Part shown: in pieces, positions 10,723-18,756 of the stretch
How the letters are laid out: each line of letters opens with the position of its first letter
How positions within the stretch are numbered: position 1 is the stretch's first letter
NCBI RefSeq assembly: GCF_028475105.1
Contig: NZ_CP116936.1
Coordinates: forward strand, 868,001-932,000
Length of the DNA stretch: 64,000 nucleotides
Direction of reading: 5' to 3'
Origin: Micromonospora sp. LH3U1
GTDB lineage: Bacteria; Actinomycetota; Actinomycetes; Mycobacteriales; Micromonosporaceae
Position numbers and translations under genes: made by a program
Notes under the pieces: generated by a model
What the model saw: only the letters and a program-made list of their open reading frames with translations
Database searches by the model: none
Told to the model about the DNA's origin: nothing

Positions 10723-11320
10723 CCCCCCGGGTTTGGGTGATCGCGACGGCGGCGAGGACGGCTACCTCGGTGAGGATGAGGAGCCGTTCGGCCAGGCCGA
10801 TCAGCAGACGGTCGCCGGGGTAGGCGGACCAGATCATCGCCGCCGCCAGGGCCAGGCTGAGCAGGACGAGGGTGCGGAGCGTCCGGGCGGCGGGGGCCAG
10901 GTCGGGTCGGCGGGCGAGCAACCAACCGCCGACCGGGAGCGCCAGGAAGGCAACCACCGAGGCGTACCGGTGCAGGTAGGCCGCGGTGGTCATGGCGGTG
11001 CCCGGCTCGTTCGTCGGGACCACCGCTGCCAGCAGCAGCCCGGCCACCCATGCGCCGAGCAGCAGCTCGACCGTACGACCGGAGTTGGGGCGGGGTGGGT
11101 CGGTGCGGCGTAGCCCGTACAGCAGTGCCACGGTGGCGAGCGCGAGCACAATCATGGCGATGTCGATGACACCGCCCCGGTCGGAGACGGCGAAGTCGCT
11201 GATGGTCAACGCCCATGGGTCGAGGTCGTCGTTGACCTCGAGGTGACCGATCACGGTGAGCAGCGCCGCCAGGGCGATCCCACCGAGGGCCAACAGACCG
11301 GTGTTCCGGGTTCCAGGCAT
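10700..11320 (-). CDS. DUF998 membrane protein
   Basis: 206-aa polytopic membrane protein with about six predicted helices (for example LLALGGIALAALLTVIGHLEV, VIDIAMIVLALATVALLYGL, AWVAGLLLAAVVPTNEPG, LILTEVAVLAAVAI). The conserved NDDLDPWALTISDFAVSDRG loop after helix 1 and the HRYASVVAF helix are typical of DUF998. Function unknown. The 3' end overlaps the 3' end of lpdA by 23 bp. Upstream of its start lies the palindromic element at 11401-11473. Confidence 0.83.
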   Translation of the reverse strand: MPGTRNTGLLALGGIALAALLTVIGHLEVNDDLDPWALTISDFAVSDRGGVIDIAMIVLALATVALLYGLRRTDPPRPNSGRTVELLLGAWVAGLLLAAVVPTNEPGTAMTTAAYLHRYASVVAFLALPVGGWLLARRPDLAPAARTLRTLVLLSLALAAAMIWSAYPGDRLLIGLAERLLILTEVAVLAAVAITQTRGVTPARGA

Positions 11321-11400
11321 GCCTCAGCCTGTCGCCGAGAACACCCCAGCCGAATCCGGGACGCCCACCGAGTTAACCCCCCGGAACAACCCCTAAGCCC

Positions 11401-11473
11401 CGCGATCTTGCACTTTCGGACGCCATTACGCGTGTTTTACACCAATCGCGGCGACAGGAAGTGCAAGATCGCG
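11401..11473. repeat. Intergenic palindrome, family A, copy 1
   Basis: Perfect 15-bp inverted repeat: CGCGATCTTGCACTT at 11401-11415 and its complement at 11459-11473, around a 43-nt spacer. The outer 12 bp recur exactly in the palindrome at 39507-39579. It lies between the dedA 3' end and the DUF998 start; both genes are on the minus strand. There is no T-tract, so it is not a classic terminator. Confidence 0.85.
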
Positions 11474-11489
11474 CGAACGGGCGTCGCGT

Positions 11490-12125
11490 TCAGTCCACGG
11501 GGACATCGACGGGGACACCGGCGGCGGTGCGGGCGTGGCGTGCGCTGACCAGGGTCATGGCCCAACCTGCCGCGGCGAAGCCGGCCGCCGCGACAGTAGC
11601 GATGATGGCCAGCCGCCACGCCGACTCGGTGAGCGCGTTGCCGCCCAGGTGACCCACCAGCCCGCCGTAGGTGGCCCAGCCCAGAGCGGCGACGGCCTCA
11701 TAGAGCACGAACAGCCGGTACGGGTAACGGCTGCGGCCGGCCGAGAAGCAGGCCGCCATTCGACCGCCGGGCACGAACCGGCAGAGCAGGATGACCACCG
11801 GCCCGGGTTGTCGCAGCCCCTGCGTGACTCGGCTGGCCATCCGGCGGGCCCGGCTCAGCTCGGCGTGCCGTGGTTGCCGCCGGTCCGGTGCACTCCGCCC
11901 GAGCAGGTAGCAGGCGAGGTCGCCGGCGAACACGCCGAGCGCGCCGACGGCGATGGTGATCGGCAGGCTGAGCCCGCCGTAGACGGTGAGCGCGCCACTG
12001 GTGATCATGACAATCTGGGTCGGGATCACCGGGACGAAGGCGTCCGCGATCAGCAGGCCGAGCAGCACCAGGTACGCCCACGTCGGCGACGCGACGTCAG
12101 TCAGTAGTTCGGGCACGCCTGCCAC
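11490..12125 (-). CDS. DedA family membrane protein
   Basis: 211-aa integral membrane protein of the DedA/VTT family, whose bacterial members are linked to lipid-carrier flipping and membrane homeostasis. Visible features are the N-terminal re-entrant region (LLIADAFVPVIPTQIVMITSGALTVYG), the cytoplasmic basic stretch and the conserved core FVPGGRMAACFSAGRSRYPYRLFVLYEAVAALGWATYGGLVGHLGG, then a last helix. The start is GTG 12125. The upstream 347 bp contain no other gene before the divergent threonine leader. Confidence 0.85.
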   Translation of the reverse strand: MAGVPELLTDVASPTWAYLVLLGLLIADAFVPVIPTQIVMITSGALTVYGGLSLPITIAVGALGVFAGDLACYLLGRSAPDRRQPRHAELSRARRMASRVTQGLRQPGPVVILLCRFVPGGRMAACFSAGRSRYPYRLFVLYEAVAALGWATYGGLVGHLGGNALTESAWRLAIIATVAAAGFAAAGWAMTLVSARHARTAAGVPVDVPVD

Positions 12126-12472
12126 CTCGCCGAATGCGGCCGATTGAGTGTCTTGAGCCTGACGGCGTGTCCGGCGTCACCGTGGACAGCCCCGGCCCGT
12201 CGTGACCGTCGACACGACCGGGGCCACCCAGGTACAACGAGGCGAAGCACTCTCGGGTGACGGGTTTGGCGGCTGTCCGGCCCGTTCCGCACGGTCGGCG
12301 GATCGGCGTTCGTCGGCGTACCGTTGTCGGCGCGGCCACGCCCGTCGGGTCCCCCGTTCCTGACGATTCGGCCGCCTGGGCCGCCGGCGGGTCCCGCGCC
12401 GGCGGCCCGCCCCTTCCTCCGCCGCCGCAAATCCGGGTGCATCCCCGATCGTCCGGCGGGTACGGTCGCCGT
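12126..12472. other. Gene-free divergent region dedA / thr leader
   Basis: 347 bp without a convincing gene. It contains an imperfect GC-rich hairpin around 12188-12224 (GTCGTG ... CACGAC core) and, at the right end, the promoter of the threonine leader. Frames open on the minus strand here are shadows that continue through thrS. Confidence 0.5.
12461..12466 (+). promoter_or_regulatory. -10 box of the thr leader transcript
   Basis: TACGGT matches TANNNT and ends 6 nt before ATG 12473. Transcription would start at or one base before that ATG, making the leader ORF leaderless. No strong -35 is visible 17-18 bp upstream. Confidence 0.55.
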
Positions 12473-12529
12473 ATGCGCAGTGCGGTAGTAGCAACCACGA
12501 CGCCGGGTATCCCCGGCGCGCCGCTCTGA
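12473..12529 (+). CDS. Threonine leader peptide (candidate attenuator)
   Basis: An 18-codon ORF encodes MRSAVVATTTPGIPGAPL and stops 102 bp before the thrS start. Codons 8-10 (12494-12502) are ACC ACG ACG, three threonines in a row, a hallmark of ribosome-mediated attenuation of amino-acid or aminoacyl-tRNA synthetase genes. A perfect 7-bp hairpin (CGCCGGG 12501-12507 / CCCGGCG 12512-12518) begins in the last Thr codon, so a ribosome stalled for lack of Thr-tRNA would block it. The TANNNT box and the position of the ATG support translation. Confidence 0.6.
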   Translation: MRSAVVATTTPGIPGAPL

Positions 12530-12616
12530 CGTAACCACCGTCGACCAGGCCCCGGGGCGATCCGCCCCGAGGGCCGCGCGCCGTTCGGAGCCCTGGTCGC
12601 CTCCGGGTCGTACCCG
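12501..12616 (+). promoter_or_regulatory. Structured leader RNA before thrS (attenuator stems)
   Basis: Stem 1 is 12501-12507/12512-12518. A large stem pairs CGACCAGG (12542-12549) with CCTGGTCG (12592-12599) and encloses GGGGCG/CGCCCC (12554-12559/12563-12568). CGGCGCG (12514-12520), released if stem 1 is blocked, can pair with CGCGCCG (12577-12583), and CCCCGG (12511-12516) with CCGGGG (12552-12557). A small CGGGT-CGT-ACCCG stem (12604-12616) sits just before the AGGAG Shine-Dalgarno (12621-12625). No U-tract is seen, so control may be translational or Rho-linked. No T-box motif is recognisable. Confidence 0.5.
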
Positions 12617-12631
12617 ATCCAGGAGCCCGAC

Positions 12632-13852
12632 ATGATCGACCACCGTAGGCTCGGCCGCGAGCTGGACCTCTTCGCCTCCGATCCGCTGGCCGGCGCTGGC
12701 CTGCCGATCTGGCTGCCGGCCGGCGCCGCCGCCCGACACGCCGTCGAGGAGTACGTCCGAGAGCTGGAGCGTCGCTCCGGCCACCAGCACGTCTACTCGC
12801 CGCCGCTGGGCAAACGTGAGCTGTTCGAACTCTCCGGGCACCTCGGCTACTTCGCCGACGACATGTTCCCGCCGATGCGATTGAGCGCCGACGACGAGTT
12901 CGTGCTCCGGCCGGCGCTCTGCCCCCACCACGCGCTGGTCTTCCGGGCCCGGGGCCGCTCCTACCGGGAACTGCCGCTGCGGATCGCGGAACTGGGCGGA
13001 ATGTACCGCTCGGAGCGCTCCGGGGTGCTCGGTGGGCTGTCCCGGGTACGCGCCATCTCGCTCAACGACGCGCACACCTTCTGCGCCCCCGAGCAGGTCG
13101 GCGAGGAGGTCGCCGAGATCCTCGGGCTGATCCGCGAAGCGCACGCCGCGCTCGGCGTCCGCCCGGCCGGATTCCGGTTGTCCCTGCGCGGCCCCGGCGG
13201 AAAGTACGTCGGCGACGACGCACAGTGGACCCGCGCCGAGGAGTTGCTCCGGGGCGCGCTGGCCGGGGTGGCGTACGTCGAGGCACCCGGGGAGGCCGCG
13301 TTCTACGGTCCGAAGATCGACATCCAGATCGTCGACGCGGCCGGCCGGGAGTCGACCATCTCCACCATCCAGTTGGACTTCGACAAGCCGGACCGGTTCG
13401 ACCTGTCGTACACCGACTCGGACGGCAGCCGGCGTCGACCGGTCATGGTGCACCGCAGCCTGGTCGGCAGCATGGAGCGGCTGTTCGCGTACCTGATCGA
13501 GGTGCACCAGGGCGCCTTCCCGGCCTGGTACGCGCCGGTCCAGCTGGTGCTGCTGCCGGTCGACGACGGGCAGGCCAACGCGGCGGCCGACCTGGCCCGG
13601 CGGGCCGTCGACGCTGGCCTGCGGGTCGAGGTCGACGTCGCCGGTTCGCTGGGCGCCCGGATCCGGGACGCGGCACGCCGCCGCGTCCCGTACCTCGGGG
13701 TGCTGGGCGCCCGCGAGGTGGCCGACGGCCGCCTCGCGCTGCGCCTGCGCGGCGGCCACGCCGCGGCCCCGATGCCCGCTGAAGCCGCGCTCGCCCTGAT
13801 CACCCAGCAGGTCGCCACCCGCGCGGCCGACCTGCTCCCGTCCGCGCCCTGA
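12632..13852 (+). CDS. thrS: Threonyl-tRNA synthetase lacking TGS and editing domains
   Basis: Class II synthetase charging tRNA-Thr, 406 aa instead of about 640-690. The N-terminal TGS and N2 editing domains are absent; the protein starts directly in the catalytic core and ends with a normal anticodon-binding domain (about 300-400; VQLVLLPVDDGQANAAADLARR). Zn-ligand positions are kept: Cys in RPALCPHH, His in LNDAHTFC and His in MVHRSLVGSMERL. Class II motifs 2 (MYRSERSGVLGGLSRVRA) and 3 are present, so it should be active but unable to clear Ser-tRNA-Thr by itself. AGGAG lies 6 nt before ATG 12632. The Thr-codon leader upstream suggests expression on threonine starvation or inhibition of the housekeeping ThrRS. 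Confidence 0.88.
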   Translation: MIDHRRLGRELDLFASDPLAGAGLPIWLPAGAAARHAVEEYVRELERRSGHQHVYSPPLGKRELFELSGHLGYFADDMFPPMRLSADDEFVLRPALCPHHALVFRARGRSYRELPLRIAELGGMYRSERSGVLGGLSRVRAISLNDAHTFCAPEQVGEEVAEILGLIREAHAALGVRPAGFRLSLRGPGGKYVGDDAQWTRAEELLRGALAGVAYVEAPGEAAFYGPKIDIQIVDAAGRESTISTIQLDFDKPDRFDLSYTDSDGSRRRPVMVHRSLVGSMERLFAYLIEVHQGAFPAWYAPVQLVLLPVDDGQANAAADLARRAVDAGLRVEVDVAGSLGARIRDAARRRVPYLGVLGAREVADGRLALRLRGGHAAAPMPAEAALALITQQVATRAADLLPSAP

Positions 13853-13864
13853 CCCACCCGTCGC

Positions 13865-13922
13865 CGATCTAGGGCGAATCGTCGCCAGTTGATCTCCGCT
13901 CACGACGATTCGCCCTAGATCG
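13865..13922. repeat. Intergenic palindrome, family D
   Basis: Perfect 20-bp inverted repeat, 13865-13884 and 13903-13922, around an 18-nt loop; the outer arm reads CGATCTAGGGCGAATCG. It separates the convergent thrS and ABC exporter genes, and its right arm encodes the last codons and TAG stop (13915-13917) of the exporter. It may act as a bidirectional terminator, although there is no T-tract. A single half-arm GCCCTAGATCG recurs at 33546-33556. Confidence 0.85.
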
Positions 13923-15996
13923 ACGCGGGCTGGGGGTGGGGTGGGGGAGGGGGTGGGGTGGGGTGGGCGTCGGGTTCGGTGTTGGTGAACTGGGAGCGGT
14001 GGAGGCGGTGGTAGGGGCCTTGGGCGGCTAGCAACTGCTCGTGGGTGCCCTGCTCGACGATCCGGCCGTTCTCCATCATCAGGATCAGGTCGGCGTCGCG
14101 GATGGTGGAGAGCCGGTGCGCGATGACGAAGCTGGTCCGGTCGGAACGCAGCGCGGCCATGGCCCGTTGGAGCAGCACCTCGGTGCGGGTGTCCACCGAG
14201 CTGGTCGCCTCGTCCAGGATCAGCAGCGATGGCTCGGCGAGGAACGCCCGGGCGATCGTGATGAGCTGCTTCTCGCCGGCGCTGACGTTGCTGCCCTCCT
14301 CGTCGATGACCGTGTCGTAGCCGTCCGGCAGGCTGTGGACGAACCGGTCCACGAAGGTGGCCCGAGCCGCAGCCAGGATTTCCTCCTCGGTGGCGTCCGG
14401 CCGCCCGTAGGCGATGTTGTCCCGGATGGTGCCGCCGAAGAGCCAGGTGTCCTGGAGCACCATGCCGATTCGGCCGCGCAGCTCGTCGCGCCGCATGGTC
14501 GTGATGTCCAGACCGTCGAGGGTGATCCGGCCGGCGTCCAGCTCGTAGAACCGCATGACCAGGTTGACCAGCGTGGTCTTGCCGGCGCCGGTCGGGCCGA
14601 CGATGGCCACCGTGTGCCCTGGCTCGGCGACCAGCGACAGGTCGTCGATCAGGGGCTTGTCCGGCTCGTAGCGGAACGAGACGTGCTCGAACTCGACCCG
14701 TCCGTGCGGGTCGGCGACCCGGGCCGGAGCGACCGGGTCGGGGCTCTGCTCCTCGGCGTCGAGCACCGCGAAGACCCGCTCGGCCGAGGCGACCCCGGAC
14801 TGGAGCAGGTTGGCCATCGAGGCGAGTTGGGTGAGCGGCTGGGTGAACTGCCGGGAGTACTGGATGAACGCCTGCACGTCGCCGAGGCTCATCGTCCCGG
14901 ACGCGACCCGCAGCCCACCGACCACGGCGATCGCCACGTAGCTCAGGTTTCCGATGAACATCATCGACGGCATGATGATCCCGGAGATGAACTGCGCCCC
15001 GAAGCTGGCCCGGAACAGCTCCTCGTTCTTGGCGCTGAACGCGGCCTCCACCTCACGCTGCCGGCCGAAGACCTTCACCAGCTCATGACCGGTGTACGCC
15101 TCCTCGATCTGGCCGTTCAACTCACCGGTGTGCTTCCACTGTGCGACGAACTGCTTCTGCGAGCGCTTGGCAATGCGCTGGGTGACCAGCACCGACAGGG
15201 GCACCGCGACAAGCGCCACCAGGGCAAGCAGCGGCGAGATCCAGAACATCACACCCAGCACGCCGACCACCGTCAGCAGCGACGTGAGCAGCTGACTGAG
15301 GGTCTGCTGGAGGCTGGTCGAGATGTTGTCGATGTCGTTGGTGACCCGGCTGAGCAGCTCACCGCGGGGCTGCCGGTCGAAGTACGGCAGTGGCAGCCGG
15401 TTGAGCTTCTCCTCCACCTCGGCGCGCAGCCGCAGCACGGTGCGCTGGACCACCCCGTTGAGCAGCCAGCCCTGCCACCACGACAACACGCTCGCCGCCA
15501 GGTAGAGCCCGAGCGCCAGCAGCAGCACCCGACTCAGGGCGCTGAAGTCGATGCCCACCCCGGGCACCACGTCCATCCGGGCCAGCATGTCGGCGAAGCT
15601 GTTGTTGCCGCTGGCGCGGGCCGCCGCGACGGACTGCTCGACGGTGGTGCCGGCGGGCAGTTGCCGGCCGATCACCCCAGTGAAGATCAGGTCGGTGGCG
15701 TGGCCGAGGATCTTCGGCCCGGCCACGCTGAAACTGACGCTCACCACGGCCAACGTGATGATCGCGGCCAGGTGCAGTCGGTGCGAGCGCAGCCGGCCGA
15801 GCAACCGCCGGGCCGACGGCCCGAAGTTCATCGACCGCTCGGCGGGCATGCCGGCGCTCATCCACGGCGGGCCGCCGCCAGGGCGCCCCGGAGGCAGCCG
15901 TTTCGGCGTCGCCGCGTCGCCGCCGGGCTGCTGCGCGTCGCCAGCCGGCTTCTGACTGGGTACGGCCGCGGTGCGCGGCTCGTCGCGCTCGCTCAT
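13915..15996 (-). CDS. ABC exporter half-transporter, subunit B
   Basis: 693-aa fused membrane-plus-ATPase exporter subunit. A long Pro/Gly-rich N-terminal extension (about 1-70) precedes six membrane helices (about 75-380) and the ATPase (about 430-670): Walker [11 protein letters not shown]-loop [11 protein letters not shown], signature VSAGEKQ (a variant of LSGGQ), Walker [11 protein letters not shown] with the catalytic Glu, and the H-switch IAHRLST. The C-terminus is a Pro/His-rich tail. Its ATG overlaps the stop of the partner gene by 4 nt (ATGA). Together they form a heterodimeric exporter of unknown substrate under the adjacent MarR. Confidence 0.92.
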   Translation of the reverse strand: MSERDEPRTAAVPSQKPAGDAQQPGGDAATPKRLPPGRPGGGPPWMSAGMPAERSMNFGPSARRLLGRLRSHRLHLAAIITLAVVSVSFSVAGPKILGHATDLIFTGVIGRQLPAGTTVEQSVAAARASGNNSFADMLARMDVVPGVGIDFSALSRVLLLALGLYLAASVLSWWQGWLLNGVVQRTVLRLRAEVEEKLNRLPLPYFDRQPRGELLSRVTNDIDNISTSLQQTLSQLLTSLLTVVGVLGVMFWISPLLALVALVAVPLSVLVTQRIAKRSQKQFVAQWKHTGELNGQIEEAYTGHELVKVFGRQREVEAAFSAKNEELFRASFGAQFISGIIMPSMMFIGNLSYVAIAVVGGLRVASGTMSLGDVQAFIQYSRQFTQPLTQLASMANLLQSGVASAERVFAVLDAEEQSPDPVAPARVADPHGRVEFEHVSFRYEPDKPLIDDLSLVAEPGHTVAIVGPTGAGKTTLVNLVMRFYELDAGRITLDGLDITTMRRDELRGRIGMVLQDTWLFGGTIRDNIAYGRPDATEEEILAAARATFVDRFVHSLPDGYDTVIDEEGSNVSAGEKQLITIARAFLAEPSLLILDEATSSVDTRTEVLLQRAMAALRSDRTSFVIAHRLSTIRDADLILMMENGRIVEQGTHEQLLAAQGPYHRLHRSQFTNTEPDAHPTPPPPPPHPQPASI

Positions 15997-17726
15997 GCCG
16001 CCACCTCCGCCGTCTGCTGGGAAGCCACGATCTCGGCGTACGTCGGGCAGTTTTCCAACAACTCCGCGTGCCGTCCCACTCCGACGACCCCTCCGTCCTC
16101 GAGAACGATGATCTGGTCGGCGTCGATGATCGTGGAGACCCGCTGGGCCACGATCACCATCGCGGACTGCGCGGTGACCGGCTGCAGAGCCGCTCTCAGT
16201 CGGGCATCGGTGCCCAGGTCGAGCGCGGAGAACGAGTCGTCGAAGAGGTAGATCTCCGGTTGCCGGACCAGGGCCCGGGCGATGGCCAGGCGTTGCCGTT
16301 GCCCACCGGAGACGGTGGTGCCGCCCTGCGCGATCGGTGCGTCCAGCCCGCCGGGCATCTGGGCCACGAAGTCCCGGGCCTGGGCGATCTCCAGCGCCGC
16401 CCACAGCTCCTCGTCGGTGGCGTCGGGATTGCCGTAGCGCAGGTTGCTGGCGACCGTTCCGGTGAACAGGTACGGCCGCTGCGGCACCAGGCCGATCCGC
16501 CGCCACAACTCGTCCGGTGCCAGCTCCCGCACGTCCACCCCGTCGACCAGCACCGCGCCGGCGGTGACGTCGACCAGGCGGGGAATCAGCGACAGCAGGG
16601 TCGTCTTACCGGCGCCGGTGCTGCCGATGATCGCCGTGGTGGTGCCCGGGGTGGCCCGGAAGGAGATGTCCCGCAGCACCGGCTCGACCGCGCCCGGGTA
16701 CTGGAAGCGCACTCCCCGCAGCTCCAACTCGGCCCGGGTGGACAGCTCGGTCACCGGCTCGGCGGCGGGGACCACTGAGGAGTCGGTGTCCAGCACCTCG
16801 ACGATCCGCTCGGCGCAGACCGCGGCCCGGGGCACCATCATCAGCATGAAGGTGGCCATCATCACCGCCATCAGGATCTGCATCAGGTACTGCAGGAAGG
16901 CGGTGAGCGCGCCAACCTGGATCGCGCCGGCGTCGACCCGCTGAGCGCCGAACCAGAGCACCGCCACGCTGGAGACGTTCAGCACCAGCATGACCACCGG
17001 GAAGATCAGTGCCATGAGCCGGCCGGTACGCAGCGCGGTGGCGGTCAGGTCGGCGTTGGCGACGGCGAAGCGATCCGTCTCGTACGGCTCGCGGACGAAG
17101 GCGCGGACCACTCGGATGCCGGTGATCTGCTCGCGCAGCACCCGGTTGACCGTGTCGATCCGGGTCTGCATCAGCCGGAACCCGGGCACCATCCGACGGA
17201 TGATCGCGCCGAGCGTGACGGCCAGCACCGGCACGCTGACCAGCATCAGCCAGGAGAGCCCGACATCCTCGCGGAGCGCCATCACCACGCCGCCCACGCT
17301 CATGATCGGTGCGGCGACGAGCATGGTGCAGCTCATCAGGACGAGCATCTGCACCTGTTGGACGTCATTGGTGTTGCGGGTGATCAGCGACGGCGCCCCG
17401 AACCGGGCCACCTCGCGGGCGGAGAAGCGGTTGACGTGGCCGAACAACCTGGCCCGAACGTCCCGGCCGAAGCCCATCGCGACCCGCGCGCCCAGGTAGA
17501 CCGCAGCGATCGAACAGACGATCTGGATCAGGCTGACCAGCAGCATCCATCCGCCGGTGTGCACGATGTAGTCGGTGTCGCCCCGCGCCACGCCCTGGTC
17601 GATGATGTCGGCGTTGAGGCTGGGCAGGTAGAGCGAGGCCATGGTGCCCACGAACTGGAGCAGCACCACCGCCAGCAGCGGTCGTCGGTAGGTGCGCAGT
17701 TGGTTGCGCAACAGTCGGATCAGCAC
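15993..17726 (-). CDS. ABC exporter half-transporter, subunit A (degenerate ATPase site)
   Basis: 577-aa exporter subunit: six membrane helices (about 15-310) and an ATPase domain (about 335-570) with Walker [11 protein letters not shown]-loop [11 protein letters not shown], a canonical signature [15 protein letters not shown] and H-loop-like VAQRVST (Gln instead of the usual His). After Walker B the catalytic glutamate is replaced by Asp ([12 protein letters not shown]). One degenerate and one consensus site is the known pattern of heterodimeric exporters. The GTG start at 17726 overlaps the marR stop by 7 nt, so translation is probably coupled to marR. Confidence 0.92.
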   Translation of the reverse strand: MLIRLLRNQLRTYRRPLLAVVLLQFVGTMASLYLPSLNADIIDQGVARGDTDYIVHTGGWMLLVSLIQIVCSIAAVYLGARVAMGFGRDVRARLFGHVNRFSAREVARFGAPSLITRNTNDVQQVQMLVLMSCTMLVAAPIMSVGGVVMALREDVGLSWLMLVSVPVLAVTLGAIIRRMVPGFRLMQTRIDTVNRVLREQITGIRVVRAFVREPYETDRFAVANADLTATALRTGRLMALIFPVVMLVLNVSSVAVLWFGAQRVDAGAIQVGALTAFLQYLMQILMAVMMATFMLMMVPRAAVCAERIVEVLDTDSSVVPAAEPVTELSTRAELELRGVRFQYPGAVEPVLRDISFRATPGTTTAIIGSTGAGKTTLLSLIPRLVDVTAGAVLVDGVDVRELAPDELWRRIGLVPQRPYLFTGTVASNLRYGNPDATDEELWAALEIAQARDFVAQMPGGLDAPIAQGGTTVSGGQRQRLAIARALVRQPEIYLFDDSFSALDLGTDARLRAALQPVTAQSAMVIVAQRVSTIIDADQIIVLEDGGVVGVGRHAELLENCPTYAEIVASQQTAEVAA

Positions 17727-18202
17727 GCCGGATCCTTCGGTTCGGTAGGGCGGCCGGTCATTCGCGGGTCGTCCCCGCTGGCGATGACCTCGAGCAGGAA
17801 CTCCCGGATCACCTGGGCCTTCACCGGGTCGGCGTCGACCGAGGTGAGCGAACGCCCGGAGTGCATCAGAGCGCTGAGCGCGGCCACCCGTTCCCGCCCG
17901 GCGGGAGTGAGGGCGAGCCGCACGCTGCGCCGGTCGCTGTCGTCGCGCTGCCGCTCGACGAGCCCGTCGCGGGCCAGCGTGTCCACGATGCCGGTCAGGG
18001 TCGCCGGGCGGACGAAGCCTTTTTCGGCGACCTCCCGGTGGGGCAGCTCGCCGTGCCGGGCGAGCGTCATCAGGGTGACCATGCCGGCCTGGGTGAGGCC
18101 GTGCTCCTCGGCGAGGTAGCGATTCCACTGCTGCCCGACGAGGTGCCCGGCCACCACCAGCAGCCGGCCGAGCGGTACATCCCGGAGAGTGACGAGTTCC
18201 AC
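17720..18202 (-). CDS. MarR family transcriptional regulator
   Basis: 160-aa winged-helix regulator: LTQAGMVTLMTLARHGELPHREVAEKGFVRPATLTGIVDTLARDGLVERQRDDSDRRSVRLALTPAGRERV contains the recognition helix and the beta-wing DSDRR. It begins the operon marR-ABC-ABC. GTG 18202 follows TAATCT (18210-18215) by 7 nt, so the transcript is probably leaderless. A perfect 6-bp palindrome occupies the spacer of this promoter, which suggests autorepression and control of the exporter. The doxX stop codon lies inside that operator. Ligand unknown. Confidence 0.9.
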   Translation of the reverse strand: MELVTLRDVPLGRLLVVAGHLVGQQWNRYLAEEHGLTQAGMVTLMTLARHGELPHREVAEKGFVRPATLTGIVDTLARDGLVERQRDDSDRRSVRLALTPAGRERVAALSALMHSGRSLTSVDADPVKAQVIREFLLEVIASGDDPRMTGRPTEPKDPAC

Positions 18203-18209
18203 GAGAGGC

Positions 18210-18238
18210 AGATTAGCTCCCTGATAGTCAGGGGCCAA
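18210..18238 (-). promoter_or_regulatory. marR promoter with embedded palindromic operator
   Basis: On the minus strand: -35 TTGGCC (18233-18238), 17-bp spacer, -10 TAATCT (18210-18215). The palindrome CCCTGA-TAG-TCAGGG (18219-18233, plus-strand reading) fills the spacer and touches the -35, where a repressor would exclude RNA polymerase. The doxX stop codon is at 18228-18230. Confidence 0.6.
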
Positions 18239-18674
18239 ACGAAATTGCCGCAGCAGTGGCCACGAACACGATCTGCAGGACGGTGCGCTGCCCGAGCGGG
18301 GTGACCGCACTCCCGGCGAGGGTCAGTCGCCGACGCGCGGCCGAGACGTTGGCCGGAAACATCGCGAGCATGAGCAGGCCGAGCCCGGCTGCGGACACCC
18401 TCGCGGTCGTCGGCACGAGCAGGCCGATCGCACCGACCAGCTCCAGCACGCCGGTGAGGGTGACCAGCAGGTCCGGCCGGGGCAGTCGGGGTGGGACCAT
18501 CGCGATCAGGTCGGCCCGGCGCTGACCGGCGAAGTGCGCGACCGCGGTCAGTGTGAACATCACGGCCAGCCCGACCCGCAGTGCGGGGTGCCAGCCGTCG
18601 AGTGCGGACACGCCGGCCAGGCCGGCCAGGTGGGCCAGCGCGGTTCCGAGCAGTAGGGCGATCAGGGGTGCCAT
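18228..18674 (-). CDS. DoxX family membrane protein
   Basis: 148-aa four-helix membrane protein of the DoxX/DoxD family (LIALLLGTALAHLAGLAGV; LRVGLAVMFTLTAVAHFAGQRRADLIAMVPPRLPRPDLLVTLTGVLELVGAIGLLVPTTARVSAAGLGLLMLAMFPANVSAA). The HFAG...P pattern and the Glu in LTGVLELVGAIGLL are characteristic. In M. tuberculosis a DoxX protein takes part in a membrane oxidoreductase complex; the role here is unknown. GGAGGAGG precedes the ATG. It is divergent from tetR, with its promoter overlapping two TetR-type operators. Confidence 0.85.
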   Translation of the reverse strand: MAPLIALLLGTALAHLAGLAGVSALDGWHPALRVGLAVMFTLTAVAHFAGQRRADLIAMVPPRLPRPDLLVTLTGVLELVGAIGLLVPTTARVSAAGLGLLMLAMFPANVSAARRRLTLAGSAVTPLGQRTVLQIVFVATAAAISFGP

Positions 18675-18693
18675 CGAAATCCTCCTCCATCAA

Positions 18694-18750
18694 CTTGTCA
18701 CTGGCAAGATTGCGCGTCGGGCTGGCATCTTGTCAATGACAAGTTAGGAT
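18694..18750. promoter_or_regulatory. Twin operators and face-to-face promoters of doxX and tetR
   Basis: Operator 1 is CTTGTCACTGGCAAG (18694-18708, one mismatch); operator 2 is the perfect palindrome CTTGTCA-A-TGACAAG (18729-18743). For tetR, -35 CTGGCA (18722-18727), 17-bp spacer and -10 TAGGAT (18745-18750) enclose operator 2. For doxX on the minus strand, -35 TTGACA (18731-18736), 18-bp spacer and a CAATCT -10 (18707-18712) touch both operators. One bound regulator would therefore control both genes. Confidence 0.7.
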
Positions 18751-18756
18751 TCGGGC

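Noticed and set aside
12188..12224. Hairpin as a terminator in the dedA/thr spacer
   Set aside because: Both flanking genes are transcribed away from it, so there is no transcript to terminate; left unassigned.
12530..12631. T-box riboswitch before thrS
   Set aside because: No T-box consensus or specifier-loop pattern is visible, and the Thr-run leader peptide gives a different explanation.
14041..16251. 736-codon plus-strand open frame opposite the ABC exporter genes
   Set aside because: Shadow of a GC-rich gene: the opposite strand encodes clear Walker A, signature and Walker B motifs, and the translation has no recognisable domain.
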